Assembly: GCA_003248775.1 (NCBI GenBank)
Contig: QFQX01000029.1
Span: forward strand, 1-54,751
Origin: Shinella sp.
GTDB taxonomy: Bacteria; Pseudomonadota; Alphaproteobacteria; Rhizobiales; Rhizobiaceae
Direction: 5' to 3'
DNA length: 54,751 nt
This document shows, piece after piece, positions 8,601-17,724 of the stretch. Position numbers and translations under genes: made by a program. Every line of letters starts with the position of its first letter. Positions within the stretch are counted from its first letter, which is position 1. The notes beneath the pieces were generated by a model, which was not told the origin of the DNA, did not search any database, and saw only the letters and a program-made list of their open reading frames with translations.

Positions 8601-9320
8601 ATGCTCTTCGATCCACCGCTCGTCCCTGCCCGCCTGATCCAGCGATACAAGCGCTTCCTATTCGACGCGGTTCTGGAGGACGGGCGCGAGATTACCGGCT
8701 TCTGTCCAAACACCGGATCCATGCTCGGCCTCACCACGCCCGGTTCACGCATCTGGCTTTCGGAGCACGACAATCCGAATCGCAAGTATCGCCACGCGAT
8801 GGAACTGGTCGAAGTGGAAGGTGCTGTCGTCGGGGTCAACACGGCGCTGCCGAACCGGCTCGCCGAGGACGCCATTCTCGCCGGCATCGTCGGGGATTTC
8901 GGCAGCTATCCGATGCTCCGCCGCGAGCAGCGCTATGGCCGCAATTCACGGATCGATATCCTGCTCAGCGGCCCTGACCGGCCGGATCTCTATGTCGAGG
9001 TGAAGAACGTGCACTTCACCCGCAGCCCCCGGCTTGCGGAGTTTCCGGATACGGTGACCGCGCGCGGCGCCAAGCATCTGCGGGAGATGGCCGACATGGT
9101 CGAAGCCGGCCATCGGGCCGCCATGATCTTCCTCATCCAGCGCGACGATTGCGACCGCTTCCGGCTTTCCGGCGATCTCGACCCTGCCTATGCCACGGCC
9201 TTTGCCGAGGCCAGCGCCCGCGGAGTGGAGGCATATGCGGTAAAATGTGCCGTATCGCCTGCGGAAATCACGCCCTCGGGGTTGATCGAGATAGACGAAC
9301 CGGTCCTTGCTGCTTTATGA
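8601..9320 (+). CDS. sfsA: SfsA family protein (DNA-binding / nuclease-like)
   Basis: A 239-residue SfsA homologue, near full family length. It has the N-terminal OB-like part (RRYKRF-type ILIQRYKRFLFDAV, CPNTGSMLG) and the C-terminal nuclease-fold half with ELVEVEG and YVEVKNVHF, in which the acidic/lysine residues resemble a PD-(D/E)xK core. E. coli SfsA was described as a sugar-fermentation stimulator that binds DNA; the true activity is unsettled. No clear Shine-Dalgarno precedes the ATG. map starts 38 bases after its stop, and radC follows, so the three probably form a unit. Confidence 0.93.
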   Translation: MLFDPPLVPARLIQRYKRFLFDAVLEDGREITGFCPNTGSMLGLTTPGSRIWLSEHDNPNRKYRHAMELVEVEGAVVGVNTALPNRLAEDAILAGIVGDFGSYPMLRREQRYGRNSRIDILLSGPDRPDLYVEVKNVHFTRSPRLAEFPDTVTARGAKHLREMADMVEAGHRAAMIFLIQRDDCDRFRLSGDLDPAYATAFAEASARGVEAYAVKCAVSPAEITPSGLIEIDEPVLAAL

Positions 9321-9358
9321 CTTTAGGGGAAATCCCAGACCAGACCGAAAGCATGTGA

Positions 9359-10195
9359 ATGGTGACCTATGTCGATGCGGCTACCGCGCCGCTCAAGAAT
9401 ACCGGGGCAATCAGGCTCTACAGTCAGGAAGACTTCGCCGGGATGCGCAATGCATGTCAGGTGACGGCCCGCTGCCTTGACGAACTGGCTCCCATGGTCA
9501 AGCCGGGTGTTACGACAGACGCGATCGATCGTTTTGTTTTCGAGTTCGGCATGGACAACGGCGCCCTGCCCGCAACGCTGAACTACCGGGGCTACACCAA
9601 GTCCGTTTGCACCTCCATCAATCACGTCGTCTGTCACGGTATTCCCAACGACAAGCCGCTGCGCGAAGGCGATATCGTCAACATCGACGTCACCTATGTC
9701 GTTGACGGCTGGCACGGTGATTCCAGCCGCATGTATCCCGTCGGCGAAATCAAGCGCGCAGCCGAACGGCTGCTCGAGGTCACCTATGAATGCCTGATGC
9801 GCGGCATCGCCGTGGTCCGTCCGGGGGTACGCACCGGCGCCATCGGCGAAGCGATCCAGACCTATGCCGAGGCAGAACGCTGCACCGTGGTGCGCGATTT
9901 CTGCGGCCACGGCGTCGGCAAGCTCTTCCACGACAGCCCGAACATCCTGCATTACGGCCGCTCCAACGAGGGACCGGAACTGCGCGAGGGCATGATCTTC
10001 ACCATCGAGCCGATGATCAATCTCGGTCGGCCGCATGTGAAGGTGCTCGCCGATGGCTGGACGGCCGTCACGCGAGACCGGTCGCTCACGGCGCAGTACG
10101 AACACGCCGTCGGCGTTACCGCAACGGGCTGTGAAATCTTCACGCTCTCCCCCGGTGGTCTCGACCGTCCCGGTCTTCCGCCCCTCAAAGGCTGA
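9359..10195 (+). CDS. map: type I methionine aminopeptidase
   Basis: Removes the initiator methionine from nascent proteins. The 278-residue protein shows the pita-bread metallopeptidase ligands: Asp in NIDVTYVVDGWHGDSSRMY, His in GHGVGKLFHDSPNILHYG, Glu in MIFTIEPMINLG, and the final Glu in QYEHAVGVT. About 20 residues precede the core fold, as is common in alphaproteobacterial type Ia enzymes. The ribosome site is weak; a GTG directly follows the ATG and could also serve. It is followed three bases later by radC. Confidence 0.96.
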   Translation: MVTYVDAATAPLKNTGAIRLYSQEDFAGMRNACQVTARCLDELAPMVKPGVTTDAIDRFVFEFGMDNGALPATLNYRGYTKSVCTSINHVVCHGIPNDKPLREGDIVNIDVTYVVDGWHGDSSRMYPVGEIKRAAERLLEVTYECLMRGIAVVRPGVRTGAIGEAIQTYAEAERCTVVRDFCGHGVGKLFHDSPNILHYGRSNEGPELREGMIFTIEPMINLGRPHVKVLADGWTAVTRDRSLTAQYEHAVGVTATGCEIFTLSPGGLDRPGLPPLKG

Positions 10196-10198
10196 TTC

Positions 10199-11056
10199 AT
10201 GGCCCGGCCCCCGCTTTCTGACCTGCCGGACATCGATGTTTCCGCCGCGACAGAAAGCGGAGCGGACGAAGACACGAACGAGATTCCCGACGAGCGCGGT
10301 TTCTTTGCCGAACAGACGGCAAAGACAGGCAATCTGAAGAAGCGCACGCCGGTGAGCCCCGTGAACGAAGTCGTCGAGACGGCAGAGGCGCACTATCACG
10401 GCCATCGCGACAGGCTCCGTGCCCGCTTCCGGGATGGCGGCGACGGCGCGCTTGCCGATTATGAAATCCTTGAGTTGCTGCTCTTCCGGCTCATTCCCCG
10501 TCGGGATACCAAGCCGATCGCCAAGGCCCTGATCGCACGCTTCGGCTCGCTGGCCGGTGTGCTCGGCGCCTCGCCTGCCCTCCTTCAGGAGGTCAAGGGC
10601 GTTGGGGAAGCCGTGGCGCATGATCTGAAGCTGATCGCCACCGTCGCCCAACGCATGCTGAAAAGCGAATTGCGGGGTAAGCAGGTGCTGGCCTCCTGGT
10701 CATCCGTCATAGACTACTGCCATTCGGCCATGGCCTACGAAACGACCGAACAGTTCCGCATTCTCTTCCTCGACAAGCGCAATGCGCTGATTGCCGACGA
10801 AGTTCAGGGCCGCGGCACCGTCGACCACACACCCGTCTATCCGCGCGAAGTGGTGAAACGGGCGCTGGAACTCTCGGCTACCGCCTTGATTTTAGTGCAC
10901 AATCACCCAAGTGGGGACCCGACCCCTTCGCGCGCCGATATCGACATGACCAAGCTGATCATTGATACGGCGAAACCGCTCGGGATTACCGTGCACGACC
11001 ACATCATCATCGGCCGCGATGGTCATGCGAGCCTCAAGGGCCTTAGGCTCATATGA
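10199..11056 (+). CDS. radC: RadC family JAMM-motif protein
   Basis: A 285-residue RadC-like (UPF0758) protein. An N-terminal helix-hairpin-helix type region (about 60-140, including the VKGVGEAVAHDL stretch) precedes an MPN/JAB1 domain. The JAMM metal motif is intact: the HNHPSGDPTPSRADI stretch supplies His-x-His and the downstream Asp. The name comes from an early radiation-sensitivity phenotype that was later reassigned, so a direct repair role is doubtful; the JAMM motif implies metal-dependent isopeptidase or nuclease-like chemistry. It has an extended acidic N-terminus of about 50 residues. The gene starts three bases after map and is convergent with recQ. Confidence 0.94.
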   Translation: MARPPLSDLPDIDVSAATESGADEDTNEIPDERGFFAEQTAKTGNLKKRTPVSPVNEVVETAEAHYHGHRDRLRARFRDGGDGALADYEILELLLFRLIPRRDTKPIAKALIARFGSLAGVLGASPALLQEVKGVGEAVAHDLKLIATVAQRMLKSELRGKQVLASWSSVIDYCHSAMAYETTEQFRILFLDKRNALIADEVQGRGTVDHTPVYPREVVKRALELSATALILVHNHPSGDPTPSRADIDMTKLIIDTAKPLGITVHDHIIIGRDGHASLKGLRLI

Positions 11057-11081
11057 TCCCGGTAGCGGTCGTTCGCCTGAC

Positions 11082-12941
11082 TTACCTCTCATGCGAACGG
11101 ATGACAGCCAGAAAATCGTCGCCGTATCGCTCCAGCTTGGCCTGCCCGACCCCCGAGATAACGAGTAGCCCGTCGCGGCCGGTCGGCCGCTCCGTTGCAA
11201 AAGCAATGAGTGTCGTATCGGGAAAGACGACATAGGGCGGAACGGAAAGCGCCTTGGCAATCTCCATTCGGGTAGCGCGCAGAGCCTCGAAAAGCTCCAT
11301 GTCGGCTCCTTCCAGAGCATTCCTCGCATTGGCCGCGCGAGCGCCGGCGTTCCTTGCGGCCTTGCCCTTTGTCGGACGGTCCTTGCGAAACAGGACCTGG
11401 CGTTCGTGCCGGAAGACCGCGCGTGCCTCCGGTTCAAGCTTCAACGCACCGAAGGCCTCATGATCGACACGCACGAGGCCGGCGGCAAGTAGCTGCCGGT
11501 AAACGGACTGCCAGGTCCTTGTCGGCAGATCGCGCCCCGCGCCGAACACCGGCATGTCGACATGGCCGAAACGTGTGGTTCTTTCATTCTCGTTACCTGT
11601 CAGCACATCGATCAGGTGTCCGGTGCCGAAGCGTTCGCCCGTGCGGTAGACCGCAGCCAGCGCCTTGATCGCCGCTTCCGTTCCATCCCAGGTCTCGACC
11701 GGCTTCAGGCAGGTATCGCAGTTGCCGCAATTGCCGGGATGCGTCTCGCCGAAATGGGCAAGGATCGCCTGCCTGCGGCAGCCGGCCGTTTCGCAGATGG
11801 CAAGCAGTGCGTTGAGCTTTGCCCGCTCGACGCGCTTGATATCGTCACCGGCATTGCCGCCGTCGATCATCCGGCCACGCTGGATGACATCGGCCATGCC
11901 GTAGGCCATCCAGACTTCCGAAGGCAGGCCATCACGCCCGGCGCGACCGGTTTCCTGATAATAGGCCTCGACGGAACCCGGCAGGTCGAGATGGGCGACA
12001 TAGCGGACGTTCGGCTTGTCGATACCCATGCCGAAGGCGACGGTCGCGACGAGGCAGAGGCTCTCCTCCTTCAGAAAAGCGTCCTGATGGGCATCGCGAA
12101 GTTCTCGCTCCATGCCCGCATGATAGGGAAGCGAACGTATCCCTTGGGTGTTCAGCCATTCGGCGGTTTCCTCGACCTTGGCACGCGACAGGCAATAGAC
12201 GATGCCGCTCTCACCTTCGTGCCTTGAAAGGAAACTGAGCAGCTGCTGGCGCGGCTGGTCACGTTCCACGATCTCATAGGCAATGTTCGGGCGATCGAAG
12301 GATGTGGTGAAGACCGTGGCATCTTCGAGCCCCAGCCTTACAATGATGTCCTCGCGCGTGTGCGGATCGGCCGTCGCGGTCAGCGCCATGCGCGGTACGC
12401 CCGGATATTCCTGGGCCAGCCGCCCGAGGTCCCGGTATTCCGGACGAAAGTCATGGCCCCACTGCGAAACGCAATGAGCTTCGTCGATGGCGATCAGCGC
12501 TATCTTCGTGTTGCCGATCATTTCCCGGAAGGCAGGCGTGACGATCCGTTCCGGAGTGACATAGAGGAAATCGAGCTCACCTCGGTCGAGTGCGCGGCGA
12601 AGATCGACAAATTCATCACGTCCCAGCGACGAATTCAGTGCAGCGGCCCGAACACCAAGCTGTTTCAACGCCTCCACCTGATCGCGCATCAGGGCGATCA
12701 GCGGCGACACGACGAGGCCGACGCCATCGCGGCAGAGGGCCGGCACCTGAAAACACAGGGACTTTCCCGCCCCGGTGGGAAACAGCACCACCGCATCGCC
12801 GCCCGCAACGACCCGAGCCACGACATCGGCCTGTTTGCCACGGAAAGCCGGATAACCGTACACTTGCTTGAGGACGGAAAGCGGATTTTTCGCGCCCTCG
12901 CGGTCGAACAGGGGATCGGTGCGGCTTGTCGTCTGTTTCAT
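11082..12941 (-). CDS. recQ: ATP-dependent DNA helicase RecQ
   Basis: A 619-residue 3'-5' DNA helicase acting in recombination and replication repair. Visible in order are Walker A FPTGAGKSLCFQVPAL, the DEAH box with aromatic-rich loop (AIDEAHCVSQWGHDFRPEY), the helicase C motif VRYVAHLDLP with QETGRAGRDG, the zinc-binding cysteines (CRRQAIL then CGNCDTC), a winged-helix region, and a C-terminal HRDC domain (about 530-605) ending LAVIRSHER. Size and order match E. coli RecQ. It diverges from sthA across about 180 bases and converges on radC 25 bases away. Confidence 0.97.
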   Translation of the reverse strand: MKQTTSRTDPLFDREGAKNPLSVLKQVYGYPAFRGKQADVVARVVAGGDAVVLFPTGAGKSLCFQVPALCRDGVGLVVSPLIALMRDQVEALKQLGVRAAALNSSLGRDEFVDLRRALDRGELDFLYVTPERIVTPAFREMIGNTKIALIAIDEAHCVSQWGHDFRPEYRDLGRLAQEYPGVPRMALTATADPHTREDIIVRLGLEDATVFTTSFDRPNIAYEIVERDQPRQQLLSFLSRHEGESGIVYCLSRAKVEETAEWLNTQGIRSLPYHAGMERELRDAHQDAFLKEESLCLVATVAFGMGIDKPNVRYVAHLDLPGSVEAYYQETGRAGRDGLPSEVWMAYGMADVIQRGRMIDGGNAGDDIKRVERAKLNALLAICETAGCRRQAILAHFGETHPGNCGNCDTCLKPVETWDGTEAAIKALAAVYRTGERFGTGHLIDVLTGNENERTTRFGHVDMPVFGAGRDLPTRTWQSVYRQLLAAGLVRVDHEAFGALKLEPEARAVFRHERQVLFRKDRPTKGKAARNAGARAANARNALEGADMELFEALRATRMEIAKALSVPPYVVFPDTTLIAFATERPTGRDGLLVISGVGQAKLERYGDDFLAVIRSHER

Positions 12942-13124
12942 GGAATCGCTTTCGTGGGGAAGCCGCCATTATGCACAGCGGGACCGCGACTGCGAGCTTT
13001 GCGTCTTCATGTGCAGTGTCCTGACAGGACCGATAACGAAACAGTCAGAATGACCTGCTATTTCTTGCTGCAGCGCGGCAAATCGCCGCTTTCGATTCGC
13101 ATTCAGGTCTGAGGGGCACACCAG

Positions 13125-14555
13125 ATGAACAGTTATGACTTCGTTGTCGTCGGCAGCGGACCGGCGGGACGGCGCGCCGCCATCCAGGCCGCAAAACTCG
13201 GCAAGCGCGTGCTGGTCATCGAAAAGGGCACGCGCGTCGGCGGCGTCTCCGTCCATACCGGCACGATCCCCTCGAAGACGCTGCGCGAAACCGCCCTAAA
13301 CCTTACCGGCTGGCGCGAACGCGGCTTCTACGGCCGCGCCTACCGGGTGAAGCAGGAGATTCGCGCGGAAGACCTTCGCCGCCGCCTGCTCATCACCCTC
13401 GATCACGAGGTCGACGTTCTGGAACACCAGTTCTCCCGCAACCGCGTCAGCCAGATGCGTGGAACGGCCCGCTTCATCGACGCCAAGACGCTGGAAGTGG
13501 AGAAGCAAGACGGCGAGGTTCTGCGCATACAGGCAGAATCGGTGCTGCTTGCGGTCGGCACTCGCCCCTACCGTCCGGCTCACATTCCCTTTGATGGCGA
13601 GACCATCCTCGATAGCGACGAGATCCTAGAAATCAAGGATCTGCCGCGTTCCATGGTCGTCATCGGCGCCGGTGTCATCGGCATCGAATATGCGACGATC
13701 TTCAGCGCACTGGATACCGCCGTGACCGTGGTCGAGCCGCGCGACACGATGCTAGAATTCATCGACAAGGAAATCGTCGAGGATTTCTCCTATCAGCTGC
13801 GCGACCGCAACATGAAGCTGATCTTCGGCCAGACCGTGGAGAAGGTCGAGAAGGAGCCGAGCGGACGTTGTCGCGTCACGCTGCAGAACGGCCGTGTTCT
13901 CACGGCGGAAATGGTGCTCTTCGCCGCCGGCCGCGTCGGCGCCACCGATCTTCTCAACCTCGAAGCCTGCGGTCTCGTGGCCGACAGCCGCGGCCGCATC
14001 AAGGTCGATCCGGAAACCTTTCAGTCCTCCGTGCCGGGGATCTATGCCGCGGGCGACGTCGTCGGCTTTCCGAGCCTTGCCTCGACCTCGATGGAACAGG
14101 GCCGCATCGCTGCCCGCCATGCCGTCGGCGCTCCGTCGCAGGACCCCCCGCAATACTTCCCCTACGGTATCTATGCCGTACCGGAAATCTCCACCTGCGG
14201 CCTGACCGAGGAAGAAGTGCAGCAGCGCGGCATTCCCTATGAATGCGGTATCGCGCATTTCCGCGAAACATCACGCGGCCATATCATGGGTCTCGACAGC
14301 GGCCTGTTGAAGATGATCTTCTCGATGAAGACCCGTCGCCTTCTCGGCGTTCACATCGTCGGCGAAGGCGCGACCGAACTCGTTCACATCGGCCAGGCCG
14401 TGCTGAACCTAAAGGGCACCGTCGAATATTTCGTCGAGAACACCTTCAACTATCCGACACTCGCCGAAGCCTACAAGATTGCAGGGCTGGATGCGTGGAA
14501 CAGGATGGGGGAACTGAAAAAGGAACCGCAGGACGCATTGAAGGTCTCTTCGTGA
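13125..14555 (+). CDS. sthA: soluble pyridine nucleotide transhydrogenase (Si-specific)
   Basis: A FAD flavoprotein of the disulphide-reductase family that transfers hydride between NADPH and NAD, balancing the cytosolic nucleotide pools. In the 476-residue protein, GSGPAG (about 10-15) binds FAD. Where dihydrolipoamide dehydrogenase has the redox-active CxxxxC, this has GGVSVHTGTIPSKT (about 39-52) with no cysteines, the hallmark of SthA. The second nucleotide site (VIGAGVIGIEYATIF) and the FAD loop YAAGDVVGFP are present. GAGGGG at 13111-13116 gives a well-spaced ribosome site. It is monocistronic, with a RIME-like repeat behind it. Confidence 0.95.
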   Translation: MNSYDFVVVGSGPAGRRAAIQAAKLGKRVLVIEKGTRVGGVSVHTGTIPSKTLRETALNLTGWRERGFYGRAYRVKQEIRAEDLRRRLLITLDHEVDVLEHQFSRNRVSQMRGTARFIDAKTLEVEKQDGEVLRIQAESVLLAVGTRPYRPAHIPFDGETILDSDEILEIKDLPRSMVVIGAGVIGIEYATIFSALDTAVTVVEPRDTMLEFIDKEIVEDFSYQLRDRNMKLIFGQTVEKVEKEPSGRCRVTLQNGRVLTAEMVLFAAGRVGATDLLNLEACGLVADSRGRIKVDPETFQSSVPGIYAAGDVVGFPSLASTSMEQGRIAARHAVGAPSQDPPQYFPYGIYAVPEISTCGLTEEEVQQRGIPYECGIAHFRETSRGHIMGLDSGLLKMIFSMKTRRLLGVHIVGEGATELVHIGQAVLNLKGTVEYFVENTFNYPTLAEAYKIAGLDAWNRMGELKKEPQDALKVSS

Positions 14556-14580
14556 CCTTGTCGAATGGACCGGCCGGAAG

Positions 14581-14684
14581 CTAAAGCGCATCGCGATCTT
14601 TCAGATTCTCTCTCTACGCTTTAGGTCCTTGTTTCATCGCATATCGTTGCCGCAAGACCGCTGCGCACGTTTGCGCGACATGCT
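14581..14684. repeat. RIME-like two-palindrome intergenic repeat, copy 1
   Basis: About 104 bases with two palindromes. The first has arms CTAAAGCG (14581-14588) and CGCTTTAG (14617-14624). The second pairs GCATATCG (14639-14646) with CGACATGC (14676-14683), with further pairing inside. Bases 14610-14684 match the reverse complement of 54677-54751 at 69 of 75 positions by hand count. Size and two-palindrome design agree with the RIME1 class (Rhizobium-specific intergenic mosaic element) as I recall it. Confidence 0.85.
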
Positions 14685-14717
14685 TTGTCCGCGCCGGCCA
14701 TTCGAACGGGAGACATC

Positions 14718-15122
14718 ATGACGAACGAGCAGACCTCGGGCCCGAGGATCAATCAGGCGATCAGGACCGATATCGACAACAGCGTATTGTGCTGGCTGGC
14801 AACGGTCGACGAGGACGGCGTGCGCAATATCCGCACGCATCCCAAGGTCTGCGTCAGCTTTGTCGACGTCTTCCGCCAGCGCGGCTTCAAGATTGTCGGC
14901 ACCGCATACGTCTTGGTGCCGGAAGAAAACGATTTCACCGCTCTCGGTCAGGACCTGCTGCGCATGGCGGGCAAGGACTTTCCCATTCGTAATATCATAG
15001 CCGTCAGGATCGAACGCGTTTCGCGCATCTGGGCGCCGAGCTATAACCTTTTTCCCGACCGTAGCGAGGCGGAACGCATGCAGGCCGCCTATGACACCTA
15101 TCGTGTCCGGCCGCTGGATTGA
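14718..15122 (+). CDS. PNPOx-like FMN-binding family protein, apparently internally shortened
   Basis: A 134-residue member of the pyridoxamine-5'-phosphate-oxidase-like split-barrel family. The flanks look normal: AIRTDIDNSVLCWLATVDEDG, then VCVSFVDVFRQRGFKIVGTAYVL, then FPIRNIIAVRIERVSRIWAPSYNLFP. Between DEDGV and RNIRTHP the segment that usually contains the NVSPK-type strand and the following loop (roughly 30 or more residues) is missing in frame. The ATG at 14718 is preferred over an upstream TTG/ATG because GGGAG lies just upstream. The cofactor or substrate role is unknown. Loss of the core strands may leave it unable to bind FMN. Confidence 0.7.
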   Translation: MTNEQTSGPRINQAIRTDIDNSVLCWLATVDEDGVRNIRTHPKVCVSFVDVFRQRGFKIVGTAYVLVPEENDFTALGQDLLRMAGKDFPIRNIIAVRIERVSRIWAPSYNLFPDRSEAERMQAAYDTYRVRPLD

Positions 15123-15143
15123 AACGACAGCGGGTATGAAAAC

Positions 15144-15171
15144 AAAAAGGCCGCCCTTGAGGCGGCCTTTT
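15144..15171. terminator. bidirectional terminator between PNPOx-like gene and tig
   Basis: Stem AAAGGCCGCC (15146-15155) and GGCGGCCTTT (15161-15170) with a 5-base loop. T-runs flank it on both strands, so it can end the PNPOx-like gene on the plus strand and tig on the minus strand. Confidence 0.88.
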
Positions 15172-15195
15172 CGTATGTAATCAGATTTCGAAGGA

Positions 15196-16677
15196 TTATT
15201 CGGCGTCGCCTTCGGCGGCTTTCTTCTTCGGAGCAGCCTTCTTCTTCGGAGCGGCTTCTTCGCCTTCGGCAGCGTCGTCAGCCTTGGCAGCTACCTTCTT
15301 CTTCGAAGCAGCCTTCTTGGCCGGCTTGTCGCCTTCTTCGGCTTCGTCGTCAGCCAGAAGCTCTTCCTTGGAAACCTTCTTGTTGGTTACTTCGATTTCG
15401 CTCAGCAGCTTGTCGATGACCTTTTCTTCGAACAGCGGAGCGCGCAGCGAAGCGGAAGCGCCGGGGGTGTTGCGGAAGAAATCGAGGATCTGCTTTTCCT
15501 GGCCCGGGAACTGCTGGAGCTGGGCGAAGAGGGCCCGCTGCATTTCGTCCTCGGAAACCTCTACGCCACCCTTCTCGCCGATTTCGGAGAGAACGAGGCC
15601 GAGACGAACGCGACGTTCTGCCAGGGTGCGATATTCTTCGCGAGCCTGTTCTTCGGTCGTGTCTTCGTCTTCGAAGGTCTTGCCGGACTGGGCGAGATCG
15701 GTGTTGATCTGGCGCCAGATGTTATCGAACTCGGCGTCGATCAGCTTGGACGGAGCATTGAACTTGTACAGGGCGTCGAGCTGATCGAGGATCTGGCGCT
15801 TGACCTTCTGGCGGGTGACGTTGCCGTACTGGCTTTCGATCTGGCCGCGTACGATTTCCTTGAGCTTGTCGAGCGATTCGATGCCGAGCTTGGTGGCCAG
15901 TTCGTCATTGATCTCGATTGCAGAGGGAGCAGCAACATCCTTGACGGTGACGTCGAAGGTAGCTTCCTTGCCGGCAAGGTTCTTCGCCGGATAATCTTCC
16001 GGGAAGGTCACGGTGATGGTCTTTTCATCGCCAGCCTTGGTGCCGATGAGCTGGTCTTCGAAGCCCGGGATGAAGCGGCCGGAGCCGAGAACCAGTTCAG
16101 CGTCAGAATCGGTGCCGCCATCGAAGGCAACGCCGTCGACCTTGCCGACGTAGTCCATGGTGATACGGTCGCCGTCAGCAGCCTTGCCCTTCTTGGTTTC
16201 GAAGGAACGGGCGCTTTCGGAGATCTTGAGGATCTGTTCGTTGACTTCCTCGTCGGAGACTTCGACGACTTCGCGAACGACCTTGATGCCCTCTACGGAC
16301 TTCAGTTCGATCGGCGGTAGGATTTCATAGGCCATGGTGAATTCGAAGTCGGCCTGAGCGGTCAGGATCTTTTCGGCTTCGGCTTCGTCCTCGGTCATCG
16401 CGATTTCCGGCTGGGTCGCAGACTTTTCGCCACGCTCGGAAAGGATCGAAGTCGGCTTTTCGCGGAGAATCTCGTTGACGAGATCAGCCATGATGGACTT
16501 GCCGTACATCTTCTTCAGATGACCGACCGGCACCTTGCCCGGACGGAAGCCGTTGATGCGGACCTTATCCTTGGCATCGGCGAGGCGCTCGTTCATGCGA
16601 GCTTCCATGTCCTTGGCCGGAATAACGACCTTGATTTCGCGCTTCAGCCCTTCAGCGAGCGTTTCGATAACCTGCAT
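15196..16677 (-). CDS. tig: trigger factor
   Basis: Ribosome-associated chaperone and peptidyl-prolyl isomerase. The 493-residue protein has the ribosome-binding N-domain with the GFRPGKVP signature (about 45-52). The FKBP-type PPIase domain (GDRITMDYVGKVDG to FDVTVKDV, about 165-255) and the helical C-domain follow. The last 45 residues are a Lys/Ala/Glu tail (KKAASKKKVAAK, APKKKAAPKKKAA), longer than in E. coli (432 residues) but usual for rhizobia. The ATG at 16677 is preferred; the ATG two codons upstream has AAGG only one base away, whereas 16677 has it at seven. tRNA-Leu lies about 190 bases upstream on the same strand. Confidence 0.96.
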   Translation of the reverse strand: MQVIETLAEGLKREIKVVIPAKDMEARMNERLADAKDKVRINGFRPGKVPVGHLKKMYGKSIMADLVNEILREKPTSILSERGEKSATQPEIAMTEDEAEAEKILTAQADFEFTMAYEILPPIELKSVEGIKVVREVVEVSDEEVNEQILKISESARSFETKKGKAADGDRITMDYVGKVDGVAFDGGTDSDAELVLGSGRFIPGFEDQLIGTKAGDEKTITVTFPEDYPAKNLAGKEATFDVTVKDVAAPSAIEINDELATKLGIESLDKLKEIVRGQIESQYGNVTRQKVKRQILDQLDALYKFNAPSKLIDAEFDNIWRQINTDLAQSGKTFEDEDTTEEQAREEYRTLAERRVRLGLVLSEIGEKGGVEVSEDEMQRALFAQLQQFPGQEKQILDFFRNTPGASASLRAPLFEEKVIDKLLSEIEVTNKKVSKEELLADDEAEEGDKPAKKAASKKKVAAKADDAAEGEEAAPKKKAAPKKKAAEGDAE

Positions 16678-16865
16678 GTTCATACCTTCATGTCGTGGCG
16701 GCCGTGCTCGGGCAGCCGGTTGTTTCCCTGAGCACGACGCCGGAATTCAAATGATTTCCCGGGCGTGGCTGCGACGCAATCCTCAAGCATTCTGCCAGGC
16801 AATATGGCGCTAAGAGCGATGTGAACGGATTCGCGTCCGTTCCGCATCCACCCGCGCGGAAAACC

Positions 16866-16950
<85 letters not shown>

Positions 16951-17133
16951 GTCCAAGAGAACCGCATGCTGCCTTCAGCATGGCCCCTCCGGAGCGCGCG
17001 TCTCTATATCACCCGTTTTTACACACGCAAAGGAAAAATGACACGCAAATCCCGGCTCCCACGGGAATTAGCGTCGTGCACGACCGTTGCACCGGTCCAT
17101 CGTCATCGACAGGACGATTACCGGTGAGACAAC

Positions 17134-17724
17134 TCAGTATAGCGGCTCTTCATAGAGCGGCTTGCCATCGACACGCAATTCGCGAATCTGGGCGAGGCCG
17201 CCTGCACTCACACGCACGGCGACACTGACCGCACCCTCGTTGCGCTCTTCCTCGATCGGACGTCCCTCGCCTTCCGGCACATAATAGCGCTCGATTCCGT
17301 AGTCGACCCGGAGGCTTCCACCGTCATCTCCCGGAAGCGCATAGTTGCGGAACGGCTGCGTGTGCATGACGACCGTTCCTTCAACCGGTGGAAGCCGCCC
17401 GAAGGAAGCCTCATCGATCACCCAGAAACCATCGGCCTCCGGCTTCAGGCGCACATCCATCTCGGCCAGATCATACGGTTGTGGCTTATCGCCCCTGATC
17501 AGCGCAACCGGAACGGTCGAAACATCATAGGAAAGGATGACATAGTCCCCACGCAGAAGATCGCGCGGATCAACCGGGGCCGTCTTGAGCAGGATCTCCG
17601 TTCCCGAACGCAGGACGGAAGCACGTTTCTCGATCATCCCAGCCAGAACGGCCGTCTGCGCAAGACAAAGAACGGCAGCAATCGCGAGATAGCGGGGGAG
17701 CGGACGACGGAACATCTCGATCAT
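17134..17724 (-). CDS. GDYXXLXY domain membrane protein
   Basis: A 196-residue protein with an N-terminal membrane segment (YLAIAAVLCLAQTAVLAGMI, about 12-31) and the family motif RGDYVILSY at 58-66, followed by a mostly beta extracytoplasmic region. In the family this domain is commonly paired with a DUF2157 multi-span protein, as it is here: its ATG overlaps the upstream gene's stop (ATGA), with GGAGG seven bases before. The function of the pair is unknown. Translational coupling implies a two-protein membrane complex. Confidence 0.88.
   Translation of the reverse strand: MIEMFRRPLPRYLAIAAVLCLAQTAVLAGMIEKRASVLRSGTEILLKTAPVDPRDLLRGDYVILSYDVSTVPVALIRGDKPQPYDLAEMDVRLKPEADGFWVIDEASFGRLPPVEGTVVMHTQPFRNYALPGDDGGSLRVDYGIERYYVPEGEGRPIEEERNEGAVSVAVRVSAGGLAQIRELRVDGKPLYEEPLY

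Noticed and set aside
15196..15350. Repetitive DNA at the tig 3' end
   Set aside because: It is Lys/Ala/Glu codon repetition within the disordered tail of trigger factor, not a tandem repeat or CRISPR.
17050..17068. Hairpin TCCCG/CGGGA after the GDYXXLXY gene
   Set aside because: Only five base pairs and no adjacent U-tract; too weak to call a terminator.
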